DNA of 18,459 nucleotides from an uncultured Ruminococcus sp. (GTDB lineage Bacteria > Bacillota > Clostridia > Oscillospirales > CAG-272): NCBI GenBank assembly GCA_902765885.1, contig CACXBN010000196.1:1-18459 (forward strand). The letters run 5' to 3'. A program made the translations under genes and the position numbers. The notes beneath the pieces are model-generated. The model was not told where the DNA came from and searched no databases. It was given only the letters and a program-made list of their open reading frames with translations. Shown here one piece after another: positions 7,841-14,592 of the stretch. The number at the start of each line of letters is the position of its first letter. The stretch's first letter is position 1.

Positions 7841-8674
7841 TCAAATGTATTTTTTAATGCTGAGTCTGATTTTACCGCTATGTGTATTTCCTTCATTGCT
7901 TCCGATCACATATTTTCCGTATCCGCTTATGGAAACAATATCGCCTTCACAAACATTTTTATCCACATAAATGATTTTCGAGTACGAAAGCTCCACCATT
8001 CCCTGCCTTATCATATCGGCAGATATCTCACGTGATTTTCCCGTGATTGCCTTGACAACACAGTCGAGCCGCATTGACGACACTATAACGTGGTAACTAT
8101 CGTATTTTCTCTGTATTTCAAATAAAGGAGATATATTTGATCTTTCGGTTATAACAGCGTCACGGCCGACTTTTGTGAGCTCACTGCAAAGATATTCCGA
8201 TATCTTTGATGAGACAAAAACAACTGCCTCGCTTTCGGAAGTGACCACGATGTCTCCGACAACATCTCTTGTAATCCCGAGTCCGAGTATAGACCCCATA
8301 AAATCACGGTGAGTCAGATTGCGAAATCCGCTGCCTCTTACCGACAGCGGGGTGATTCCTATATCATCAGTGATACTTTCTTCTTTTTCAAGAAACTCGG
8401 CAAACCACTGTGTCCTCTCCTCATCGAGAGGCATATGATGATCCGGAGATGACTCATAATCCATCCACTCCGGCAAAAAAACCGCGGAACACCTTTCGGC
8501 TCCACGGCTGCCGCCCCAAAAGAAGCATCTTGAAATTCCGTTTCCGATTCGGGCGATTAATTCTTTATATAATTCTGTTTTTTCACCGGGCGACATGAAT
8601 GATGTAGAGGTTACGGAATAATCGGAACGCTCGTACATTTCAACAGCCCTGGAAAGCAGCTGAGATAATCCCAT
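7841..8674 (-). CDS. ylmH: YlmH-type S4-domain RNA-binding protein
   Basis: The 277-residue protein has the YlmH signature HRDFMGSILGLGITRDVVGDI in its middle (about 121-141) and a C-terminal S4 RNA-binding domain (about 198-262). The N-terminal part is the helical YlmH domain. YlmH proteins are encoded next to sepF and divIVA in most Gram-positive genomes. In Bacillus the protein has been linked to ribosome-associated quality control, where its S4 domain resembles that of RqcP; a division role was suspected mainly from gene position. Here the order yggT-ylmH-divIVA is kept. The ATG has AGGGGAT upstream and lies two bases past the yggT stop. Nothing in the sequence looks damaged. Confidence 0.92.
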   Translation of the reverse strand: MGLSQLLSRAVEMYERSDYSVTSTSFMSPGEKTELYKELIARIGNGISRCFFWGGSRGAERCSAVFLPEWMDYESSPDHHMPLDEERTQWFAEFLEKEESITDDIGITPLSVRGSGFRNLTHRDFMGSILGLGITRDVVGDIVVTSESEAVVFVSSKISEYLCSELTKVGRDAVITERSNISPLFEIQRKYDSYHVIVSSMRLDCVVKAITGKSREISADMIRQGMVELSYSKIIYVDKNVCEGDIVSISGYGKYVIGSNEGNTHSGKIRLSIKKYI

Positions 8675-8676
8675 AG

Positions 8677-8958
8677 CTATCCCCTGAATAATGACAATAC
8701 TACCGAAACGATTATCAAAGCGAGAGACGTGAACAGATAGGCCATGTCGATTGGCGAGTCTTCAAACCACTCAAACTTTTCAAACAGTTTTCGCATAGGA
8801 AATATAATGGGCTCGGTAATCATGTATATGATGTCCATAAACTTACTGCCGGAATCCAGGAAGAACCACCCTGCAATCGCCCTGATCAACATAAGAGCAA
8901 GCATGATGTCTATGAGAACAGTTACTGCTGTCGAAAAAATATAGTAAGCCTCGTCCAA
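8677..8958 (-). CDS. yggT: YggT/YlmG-family membrane protein
   Basis: This 93-residue protein has two hydrophobic helices (about 8-30 and 70-91) around an amphipathic middle with the family signature LIRAIAGWFF and TEPIIFPMRKL. YggT/YlmG proteins occur in Gram-positive division clusters and in cyanobacteria and plastids, where they affect nucleoid or division-related organisation; the biochemical role is unknown. The start is TTG: an in-frame TGA lies three codons upstream and no ATG or GTG is available. AAGGA at 8969-8973 is ten bases before it, a slightly long spacing that together with TTG suggests modest translation. It lies between sepF (64-base gap) and ylmH (2-base gap), the standard ylm order. 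Confidence 0.9.
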   Translation of the reverse strand: MDEAYYIFSTAVTVLIDIMLALMLIRAIAGWFFLDSGSKFMDIIYMITEPIIFPMRKLFEKFEWFEDSPIDMAYLFTSLALIIVSVVLSLFRG

Positions 8959-9022
8959 TATAATTCAATCCTTCCGGATACTGTAAACCGAATTGCCCCT
9001 CGGTTATATCCTTAAAATATCA

Positions 9023-9589
9023 TCAGTTAAAATCCGAGAAATCGTCAAATGAATTTTTCTCCGGTTCCGGTTCCGGTTCGGGCTGCGGCTCAGCCTTGCG
9101 CTGCTTTACCTGTGCTTCACCAACGTCAACATTGGACGGTGTGATAACATACGCCTGGGTAGCAATCTTCTTAAGAGATCCGCCGATAGAATAAGCAACA
9201 CCTGAAAGGAAGTCAATAAGTCTGCGTGATGTTTCCTTGTTTGTGCTTTCAAGGTTAAGAACAACGGTGCACTTGTTAAGAAGATGATTTGCAATCTGAG
9301 AAGCGGTATCGCTGTCGTATGTCTGGGGACGCACGACCTGCATTTTGATATTGGATCCTGACAGGCTGATTCCGCCCATGGACTGCTGTCCGCCTACGTT
9401 AACATTCTGGTTTCCGGAATGTCCCTGGTACTGCTGACCCACTCCGCCTGCGAGCTGTACATCGCTGTCATCGATGTCGTCTCCGTAGCCGTCATTGTTG
9501 TCGAATCCGTTATAGTAATCGTCCTCATAATTGTCATCATAGGCATCATTGGTTCCGGTTACCTTTTTGATTCTATCCATGATTCCCAT
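9023..9589 (-). CDS. sepF: Cell division protein SepF
   Basis: SepF binds the membrane and FtsZ, helping to anchor and align the Z-ring. The 188-residue protein has the expected parts: an N-terminal amphipathic membrane-binding helix (MGIMDRIKK), an Asp/Gly/Tyr/Asn-rich linker (about 12-78), and the FtsZ-binding core (about 80-155) that polymerises into arcs. Beyond the core lies an unusual tail: a run of alternating Pro and Glu (about 170-178), then the terminal FDDFSDFN. The usual family length is about 150 residues, so linker and tail are both long. The first of two nearby ATG codons is used, because GGAGG lies seven bases before it. The gene sits between yggS and yggT as in Bacillus. A small CTGCC/GGCAG hairpin precedes its ribosome-binding site. 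Confidence 0.94.
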   Translation of the reverse strand: MGIMDRIKKVTGTNDAYDDNYEDDYYNGFDNNDGYGDDIDDSDVQLAGGVGQQYQGHSGNQNVNVGGQQSMGGISLSGSNIKMQVVRPQTYDSDTASQIANHLLNKCTVVLNLESTNKETSRRLIDFLSGVAYSIGGSLKKIATQAYVITPSNVDVGEAQVKQRKAEPQPEPEPEPEKNSFDDFSDFN

Positions 9590-9631
9590 ATATAATCCTC
9601 CATTCTGCCTATTTTGGCAGGTTTATTCTTT

Positions 9632-10348
9632 CTATTTATTATAATTTCTGTTGCCGAAAATCAAACTTCCGACCCTTACAATATCCGCGCCTTCCTCAAT
9701 GGCTATCTCAAAGCTGTCGCTCATACCCATTGATAATACAGGCTCTATTGTATTATGCCTTTTTTTTGTGAAATTGTCAAGAAATATTGAGTAAGATTCT
9801 CTGAAATATTTACGAATTTCATCTATTTTATCACTTTTTGGAGCCATCGACATCATTCCGGCGACTCTTATCCTGTCAAATGCCGCTAACTCATCCAGAA
9901 ATTCGGGAAGATATTCTTTGGATATTCCGGTTTTTGTTTCTTCGTCGCCAATATTTATTTCCACAAGGACATTCTGGAACAAATCGTGTTTTTCGCAATA
10001 TTTCTGGATTTCGGAAGCAAGCTTTACCGAGTCAAGGGAATGTATAAGCCCTGCTTTCCCCGCAATGTATTTTACCTTGTTTGTCTGAAGATGACCTATG
10101 AAATCCATTCTGCAGTTTAAATTGCTGACTGCATCGTATTTTTCCACAAACTCCTGCGCATGATTTTCCCCGCACAGTTCCAGCCCGCAGTTCTCAATCA
10201 GATATATGATATCCTCTGCCGGATATGTCTTCGAGGCAGCAAGAAGTCTTACGGGCCTGTCGCCACCCCTCTTTGATACGGCTTTGTCTATTCTTTCAGC
10301 CACTCTCAGGTAATTATCCCTGAGCTCTTTTTTTCTCTCCTCTGTCAA
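9632..10348 (-). CDS. yggS: YggS/YlmE-family PLP-binding protein
   Basis: This 238-residue TIM-barrel protein binds pyridoxal 5'-phosphate through K40 in LLAASKTYP and belongs to the PLP homeostasis (PROSC/YggS) family, which influences B6 and amino-acid pools without a firmly established reaction. Family motifs are intact: GENHAQEF, FIGHLQTNKVKYI, SMGMSDSFEIAIEEGADIVRVGSLIFG. The start is TTG. AAGGGG at 10358-10363 lies nine bases upstream, and no in-frame ATG or GTG exists before the stop of the previous gene; an ATG at 10351-10353 is out of frame and reads only two codons. In Bacillus ylmE also precedes sepF, so the context is standard. The ylmD gene usually found upstream is replaced here by the HlyD-like gene. 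Confidence 0.93.
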   Translation of the reverse strand: MTEERKKELRDNYLRVAERIDKAVSKRGGDRPVRLLAASKTYPAEDIIYLIENCGLELCGENHAQEFVEKYDAVSNLNCRMDFIGHLQTNKVKYIAGKAGLIHSLDSVKLASEIQKYCEKHDLFQNVLVEINIGDEETKTGISKEYLPEFLDELAAFDRIRVAGMMSMAPKSDKIDEIRKYFRESYSIFLDNFTKKRHNTIEPVLSMGMSDSFEIAIEEGADIVRVGSLIFGNRNYNK

Positions 10349-10368
10349 ATCATATCGCCCCTTGTATA

Positions 10369-11667
10369 TTAGTTTACCTGATCCGCAGCCTTACCGTCGA
10401 AGATGTCAGTTCCGTTTACTATGATTATGTCGTTCTGCTTTATCCAGCCGTAAGTTCGCCCGCTTTGTGTTTCTTCTGTGGGAACATAGTTATCGTCAGG
10501 GTTTCCGGTGCATATTACATACATTCCGTCTTCGTATATGATATTAACTCTCTTGAATTCAACATCCACTTTGTTTCTGACATATACTCCCTGATACCCG
10601 TCAAGTACCCTGAGAGCAGTTTTGGGTATACGATATCCGGAATACGAAACCGTCGAAACTTTTATCGGCTGCATTCTCGTATAGTCAAATCCGTCCGGCA
10701 TCTGCCCGGTACTCATTATGACGACAAAATTTTTGCCTTCATCATCTGAAATTATCCGCTCGACAGTCATGCTTATGGTTTCATTGCTGTATGAGAAGAA
10801 CACATCGTATGATCTTCCCGCGACAATATCGCTGACATCGTCCGTATCGAATGACACATACCATCTGTAATTTTTGACTATGGTACCGACGCATGCCGAG
10901 ACTGTTTCGGGGGATGAAGATAATATTTTTCTGTATTCGCTCCAGTTCAGTGTTTCGATTTTCTTGGAATCAAACACATTTCCATAACCGTCGTAACTAA
11001 TGAAATAATAGCCTGGGTCACTTGAATATACAGTATCAAGTTTTGTCCCGAGCTGATTTCTCAGCGATTCCACTTCCCTTTCAAGCTGCCTGATCTGTGA
11101 TTCATAATCGGTTATTTCCCCTGTGATTATGTCTTTTTTCTTCAGATCAACCAGCAGTGCGGACCGCAGCGAAAGAGTGTTCGCATAATTCCCGTCCTCT
11201 GAATTTTTCCGCATAGAGCTTACAATTCCGTATATCTCTTCATCCACTCCGTTCGCGGAAAGGAGCGACCTCTCTTCACTTGAATATTTTTCAAGAAGCT
11301 TTATCTGATCCTCCAGTTCAGAGATCCTTCTGACAGTATCTGCAGAAACCGATGAATACACCTCGGCGATTTTTGTTCCGGCAGATATCTTTGTCCCGTT
11401 CTGGACTGCCGCAACTGCGCTCCCGCTTTCTCTTCCGGCAAGGACAGACGAATAAACAGGCTTTTCATCCCTGAATATATATCCGTCTGTTTCTATTGTC
11501 TTTACGGTCACTGCGGGTACTGCGTCTGCATACTCACTTGACGGAGCGGTTATTCCCGCAACGACATATCCGAGATAAATGATAGCGGCAATAAGGAACA
11601 AAGCCCCGGCGATATACGCGGCTTTTCTTCCCAAATATTTGTTATCAAATGTCTCTGATGCTTTCAT
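10369..11667 (-). CDS. Membrane-anchored HlyD-like protein
   Basis: The 432-residue protein has one N-terminal membrane helix (about 16-37) with a short cytoplasmic N-terminus. Outside, it shows the layout of a periplasmic-adaptor (HlyD/membrane fusion) protein: a lipoyl-like half with VQNGTKISAGTKIAEVYSS (about 88-106), a helical hairpin with two coiled-coil stretches (about 110-135 and 182-208), then beta-barrel-like segments to the end. No ABC transporter or RND pump is encoded next to it. Its neighbours are truB (14 bases upstream) and yggS (20 bases downstream). Genes of this type occur at this position in related Clostridia as far as I recall, so a role in division or envelope work is plausible, but I cannot name a function. 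The ATG has only a weak AGGT upstream. Confidence 0.75.
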   Translation of the reverse strand: MKASETFDNKYLGRKAAYIAGALFLIAAIIYLGYVVAGITAPSSEYADAVPAVTVKTIETDGYIFRDEKPVYSSVLAGRESGSAVAAVQNGTKISAGTKIAEVYSSVSADTVRRISELEDQIKLLEKYSSEERSLLSANGVDEEIYGIVSSMRKNSEDGNYANTLSLRSALLVDLKKKDIITGEITDYESQIRQLEREVESLRNQLGTKLDTVYSSDPGYYFISYDGYGNVFDSKKIETLNWSEYRKILSSSPETVSACVGTIVKNYRWYVSFDTDDVSDIVAGRSYDVFFSYSNETISMTVERIISDDEGKNFVVIMSTGQMPDGFDYTRMQPIKVSTVSYSGYRIPKTALRVLDGYQGVYVRNKVDVEFKRVNIIYEDGMYVICTGNPDDNYVPTEETQSGRTYGWIKQNDIIIVNGTDIFDGKAADQVN

Positions 11668-11681
11668 AACTTAAATACCTG

Positions 11682-12584
11682 TTACAATATGAAGAGTTTT
11701 TCCTGTTTCACAACAGTATGACCGTCCTCAGACGTCGCTTTTCCGAGCGCAAACATTTCCCCGTTGCTTCTGAGTCTGACCAGCCCTGTGATTCCTGAAC
11801 ATTCCATGTTAAGTGTCATTCCGTCGCGGATTCTTTTCTTCTCTGCATCCGTTAACGATATTTCGGGAAGATGCAGAAACACACTTTCCACCGGCATCAG
11901 TCTTTTCACTCTTTCTTCGTATGACATTGCCTCAAGTTCTGCTATCCCGATGCTTGTTTCAATAGTAAAACATCCGCTCTGTGTTCTGCGCAGGGATGAC
12001 ATCACCGCGCCGCAGCCCAGTTTTTTTCCTATATCCGCACAAAGAGTCCTGATATAAGTGCCCTTCGAACACTTTACCTTCATAAAATATTCGTTTTCGG
12101 AATATTTCTTGATTTCAAGTGCCTTTATCTCTATCTCACGTGCTTTTCTTTCCACGGTTTCCCCGCGACGGGCAAGATCGACAAGCTTTCTGCCGTTCAC
12201 TTTGATCGCCGAATACATGGGCGGAATCTGGCTTTGTTTTCCTACGAATCCGCAAGCCGTTTCGATCACGTCGTTTTCCGGAGGCAGGAATGTTGATGTT
12301 GAAATAACATCGCCTGTAACATCTTCCGTATCGGTTTCAAATCCCAGAACGAATCTGCACTCGTATTCCTTATCGTCTGCCATAAGATAGTCAGACGCCT
12401 TTGCGGCTCTGCCCACCATTACAGGCAGCACTCCGGTGGCCATCGGATCGAGCGTCCCGGTATGGCCTATTCTTGACGTATCAAACAGTCTCCTGCACTT
12501 TGAAACGATTGTATGAGAAGTTACACCTTCATGCTTGTCTATTACGATTATCCCGCTCAGATTGTCATCAGTCTTCTTTCTCAT
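11682..12584 (-). CDS. truB: tRNA pseudouridine-55 synthase
   Basis: It makes pseudouridine 55 in the T loop of elongator tRNAs. The 300-residue protein has the TruB catalytic motif GHTGTLDPMATG with aspartate D46, the N-terminal GIIVIDKHEGVTSH motif, the KVNGRKLVDLARRG stretch and KCSKGTYIRTLCADIG. The C-terminal part (about 245-300) is a short PUA-like domain as in Gram-positive enzymes. Its start overlaps the end of rbfA by 17 bases, which implies translational coupling. In many genomes rbfA and truB are near each other in the nusA-infB operon; here they open the division cluster instead. Assignment is secure. Confidence 0.96.
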   Translation of the reverse strand: MRKKTDDNLSGIIVIDKHEGVTSHTIVSKCRRLFDTSRIGHTGTLDPMATGVLPVMVGRAAKASDYLMADDKEYECRFVLGFETDTEDVTGDVISTSTFLPPENDVIETACGFVGKQSQIPPMYSAIKVNGRKLVDLARRGETVERKAREIEIKALEIKKYSENEYFMKVKCSKGTYIRTLCADIGKKLGCGAVMSSLRRTQSGCFTIETSIGIAELEAMSYEERVKRLMPVESVFLHLPEISLTDAEKKRIRDGMTLNMECSGITGLVRLRSNGEMFALGKATSEDGHTVVKQEKLFIL

Positions 12585-12951
12585 TTTCAGAATCCGTTCT
12601 CTCTTTACGCTTATCTTCCAGCTCTTTTAAGATTGCGGATATTTCAGCTCCGTGCCTTATTCCTTCATCACGGACAAACGTGATATCCGGGGTCAGTCTG
12701 AGATTGAGTGCCTCGGCAATACGGGACCTGAAATACGGCGCCGCGGATTTTAATCCGGCAGCAACTTCTTTTTCATCATGCTCTCCAAGCACGGAGTAGT
12801 AAACTTTTGCAAATTTGAGATCCGCGGACACATCGGCACTTACTATGCTTATAAGAGCCGAAGATACTCTGGGGTCCTTGACATCTCTGACTATCTCAGC
12901 ACATTCTTCGGCAAATGCGGCATTTATTCTGTTTTTTCTGTATTTTGCCAT
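12568..12951 (-). CDS. rbfA: Ribosome-binding factor A
   Basis: RbfA is a KH-type fold protein that assists late maturation of the 30S subunit, in particular the 5' end of 16S rRNA. The 127-residue protein carries MAKYRKNRIN at the N-terminus, the VKDPRVSSALISIVSADVS stretch and TPDITFVRDEGIRHGAEI towards the C-terminus. Two ATG codons lie four codons apart. The downstream one is chosen because GGAG is six bases before it and the family starts with a MAxxRxxR-type sequence; the upstream ATG has GGAGG only one base away. The charged C-terminal tail (Lys/Glu/Asp) overlaps truB. infB and nrnA, its common neighbours, are absent here. Confidence 0.95.
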   Translation of the reverse strand: MAKYRKNRINAAFAEECAEIVRDVKDPRVSSALISIVSADVSADLKFAKVYYSVLGEHDEKEVAAGLKSAAPYFRSRIAEALNLRLTPDITFVRDEGIRHGAEISAILKELEDKRKERTDSENEKED

Positions 12952-12957
12952 TTTAAT

Positions 12958-12961
12958 CTCC
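12958..12961 (-). promoter_or_regulatory. Ribosome-binding site favouring the inner rbfA ATG
   Basis: GGAG on the minus strand, six bases before the ATG at 12949-12951. A second GGAGG just upstream lies only one base from the outer ATG (12961-12963), too close to serve it. Confidence 0.6.
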
Positions 12962-12963
12962 AT

Positions 12964-13133
12964 TCCTCCGCATGCGTCAGCACATAAAAGACGAAATAAC
13001 GCTGATAAGCGGTTCAGTGTGTTTAATTTGTTTTGAGCAGAGAGGTGGAGCCAATCCGCTCGATCTGATCATAGACATAGATTATTGTTTGTCTTTGACG
13101 ACTTGATCTCTGTCCCGCATAACATCCCGCATA
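12964..13133. other. Intergenic region between capA and rbfA
   Basis: These 170 bases separate two genes on the same (minus) strand. The word TCCCGCAT occurs twice 12 bases apart (13113-13120 and 13125-13132), just after the capA stop. A small CGCT/AGCG hairpin lies near 13000-13011. I find neither a convincing sigma-A promoter nor a strong terminator with a T tract, so capA transcripts may read into rbfA, or the promoter is a weaker one I cannot recognise. Confidence 0.5.
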
Positions 13134-14381
13134 TTATTTCAGATAGTCCGGAAGAAATTCCGGAGCGATTACGCTCTTTACAAGATCTCTTGCAACAGCC
13201 GGGCTGAGCAACGCCCCGTTGATAGCGGGATTCCCAAGTCCGTGTGTAGCAGCTATGTCGTCAGTGTATTGATCAAGTGGATAAATTCTGGTGTTGTGCC
13301 AGTTCCAGTCATAGTAGCAAATGGTCGGATGAAGGACGGGATTGATGACTTCTATCTTGCCGTTTTCATCTGTTATAGTGAATGTGAACATTCCGCCGAC
13401 AAGAGTCATTGTCTGTGCCTGTCCGCATGCGAAGTTCCCGAGCGAATAAATGCACAGTGTTTTTCCCCGCTCCGTGTCTATCCATTCTATGGGCTCCAGA
13501 CAGTGGGAATGGTGACCCAGAATAATCTCTGCACCCGCATCTGCCATTTTTTTCGCGAGTGAAGTCTGATCATATGTCGGTTCAAGCATATATTCTATTC
13601 CCCAGTGTATTGATACGATGGTGATATCCCCCAATGTTTCTGCACGTGCGATGTCAGAAAGAATTCTTTCTTCATCGATATACGGCACGACCATCTCAGA
13701 TCCCCACGGGAGCTCTATGCCGTTTGTTCCGTATGTATACGACAGCCATGCTATTTTAAAATCATCATACTCGGTAACGCGAATAGTTGAATAGTCATTT
13801 TCATCATAATGTCCGCCAAGCAGCGTAACAGGCTGAGTGTGCCAGAAATCCAGTGTGTTTCTGTATCCATTCTCACCCATATCAAGTTCGTGATTGTTTG
13901 CAATATTAATGACATCGAATCCGATTTCCACCATATCTTCTCCGAGCTGTCTGGGACAGTTGAAGCAAGGATATCCTGAATATCCGAATTCCGCACCGGC
14001 CATAACCGTCTCCTGGTTAATAAAAGCTATGTCGGCATTTCTTATATACGGTGCAACATACTCATACATAGGCCTGAAATCAAATTCCCTGCCGCCTGAC
14101 GCGCGAAGCGCTGCATCAGTATAGATGTTCGGGTGAATGAGATTGTCCCCTACCGCAATAAAAGAAAGGTTCACATGTGACACCGGTTCAACCGGAACAC
14201 TTGTTTCGTTAATGTCATCTGTAGACAGCGATTCCGCATTTCTAAGCTCGGATCTTCTTTCGACTCCCGCCATAACATCCTTCCCTGTTTCGGAAGGTGT
14301 TGCATTCTGGCCGCTGCAGGATGAAAGGAAAAACACAAATAAGAGAGCGGCAGTCATTATTCTAATTATATTCTTGTTCAC
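13134..14381 (-). CDS. CapA-family metallophosphatase-like lipoprotein
   Basis: This 415-residue protein belongs to the CapA/PgsA family, a calcineurin-like phosphoesterase fold found with poly-gamma-glutamate capsule synthesis and in many stand-alone surface proteins. Metal-site motifs are present: AVGDNLIH (about 76-83), NQET (122-125), NIANNHELD (about 159-167), SIHWGIEY, GHHSHCLEP and YSLGNF. The N-terminus is a lipoprotein signal: two Lys/Arg, a hydrophobic core, and lipobox LSSC with C22. An acidic Ser/Thr-rich linker (about 25-68) follows. The open frame extends nine codons further, but GGAGG at 14387-14391 lies five bases before this GTG, and the shorter form gives a standard signal peptide. 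No capBC/pgsBC genes are nearby, so capsule synthesis is not implied. It has its own promoter. Confidence 0.87.
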   Translation of the reverse strand: MNKNIIRIMTAALLFVFFLSSCSGQNATPSETGKDVMAGVERRSELRNAESLSTDDINETSVPVEPVSHVNLSFIAVGDNLIHPNIYTDAALRASGGREFDFRPMYEYVAPYIRNADIAFINQETVMAGAEFGYSGYPCFNCPRQLGEDMVEIGFDVINIANNHELDMGENGYRNTLDFWHTQPVTLLGGHYDENDYSTIRVTEYDDFKIAWLSYTYGTNGIELPWGSEMVVPYIDEERILSDIARAETLGDITIVSIHWGIEYMLEPTYDQTSLAKKMADAGAEIILGHHSHCLEPIEWIDTERGKTLCIYSLGNFACGQAQTMTLVGGMFTFTITDENGKIEVINPVLHPTICYYDWNWHNTRIYPLDQYTDDIAATHGLGNPAINGALLSPAVARDLVKSVIAPEFLPDYLK

Positions 14382-14386
14382 ATATA

Positions 14387-14391
14387 CCTCC
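14387..14391 (-). promoter_or_regulatory. Ribosome-binding site fixing the GTG start of the CapA-like gene
   Basis: GGAGG on the minus strand, five bases before GTG (14379-14381). The ATG that lies between them is in another frame and meets TGA at once. Confidence 0.8.
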
Positions 14392-14429
14392 GGAAATCGA
14401 TGTTGCATGCGTATTCTTTCCCGAATACC

Positions 14430-14458
14430 ATTATATCATAAATCAGCGGATTAGGCAA
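14430..14458 (-). promoter_or_regulatory. Promoter of the CapA-like gene
   Basis: TTGCCT (14453-14458), a 17-bp spacer and a perfect TATAAT (14430-14435) on the minus strand. TG one base before the -10 makes it an extended -10 promoter. The start of transcription would be near 14423, about 42 bases before the GTG. Confidence 0.75.
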
Positions 14459-14507
14459 TCAGACAAAATCATAATTAGCATACGACACATGTAAAACCTG
14501 CGTTTTG

Positions 14508-14536
14508 TTGACAAGCATTTTTGGGTGTGGTAAAAT
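14508..14536 (+). promoter_or_regulatory. Promoter of the yhaO-yhaN operon
   Basis: A perfect TTGACA (14508-14513), a 17-bp spacer and TAAAAT (14531-14536). Transcription should begin near 14543. This rules out a protein start at 14521, which would lie within the promoter. Confidence 0.85.
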
Positions 14537-14592
14537 TCAGAATAGGGCGGTTTGCCATATTCATTTCACGAATTAATACAGGTCTATTTCAT

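Noticed and set aside
9605..9620. CTGCC/GGCAG hairpin upstream of sepF as a terminator or riboswitch.
   Set aside because: Only five base pairs and no T tract follow; it may slightly affect translation of sepF but is not a terminator.
9638..9666. A perfect TATAAT on the minus strand near the end of yggS, as an internal promoter for sepF.
   Set aside because: The sequence is AT-rich and the matching -35 position is poor (GTTTGA), so a chance match is as likely.
13242..14454. Plus-strand and other-frame open frames opposite the CapA-like gene.
   Set aside because: They lack ribosome-binding sites and recognisable motifs, while the minus-strand frame carries a signal peptide and all CapA motifs.
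14521..14592. Longer N-terminus for the YhaO-like nuclease.
   Set aside because: The start would lie between the -35 and -10 of the TTGACA-17-TAAAAT promoter, upstream of the transcript, and the family begins at MIKILHTGDIH.
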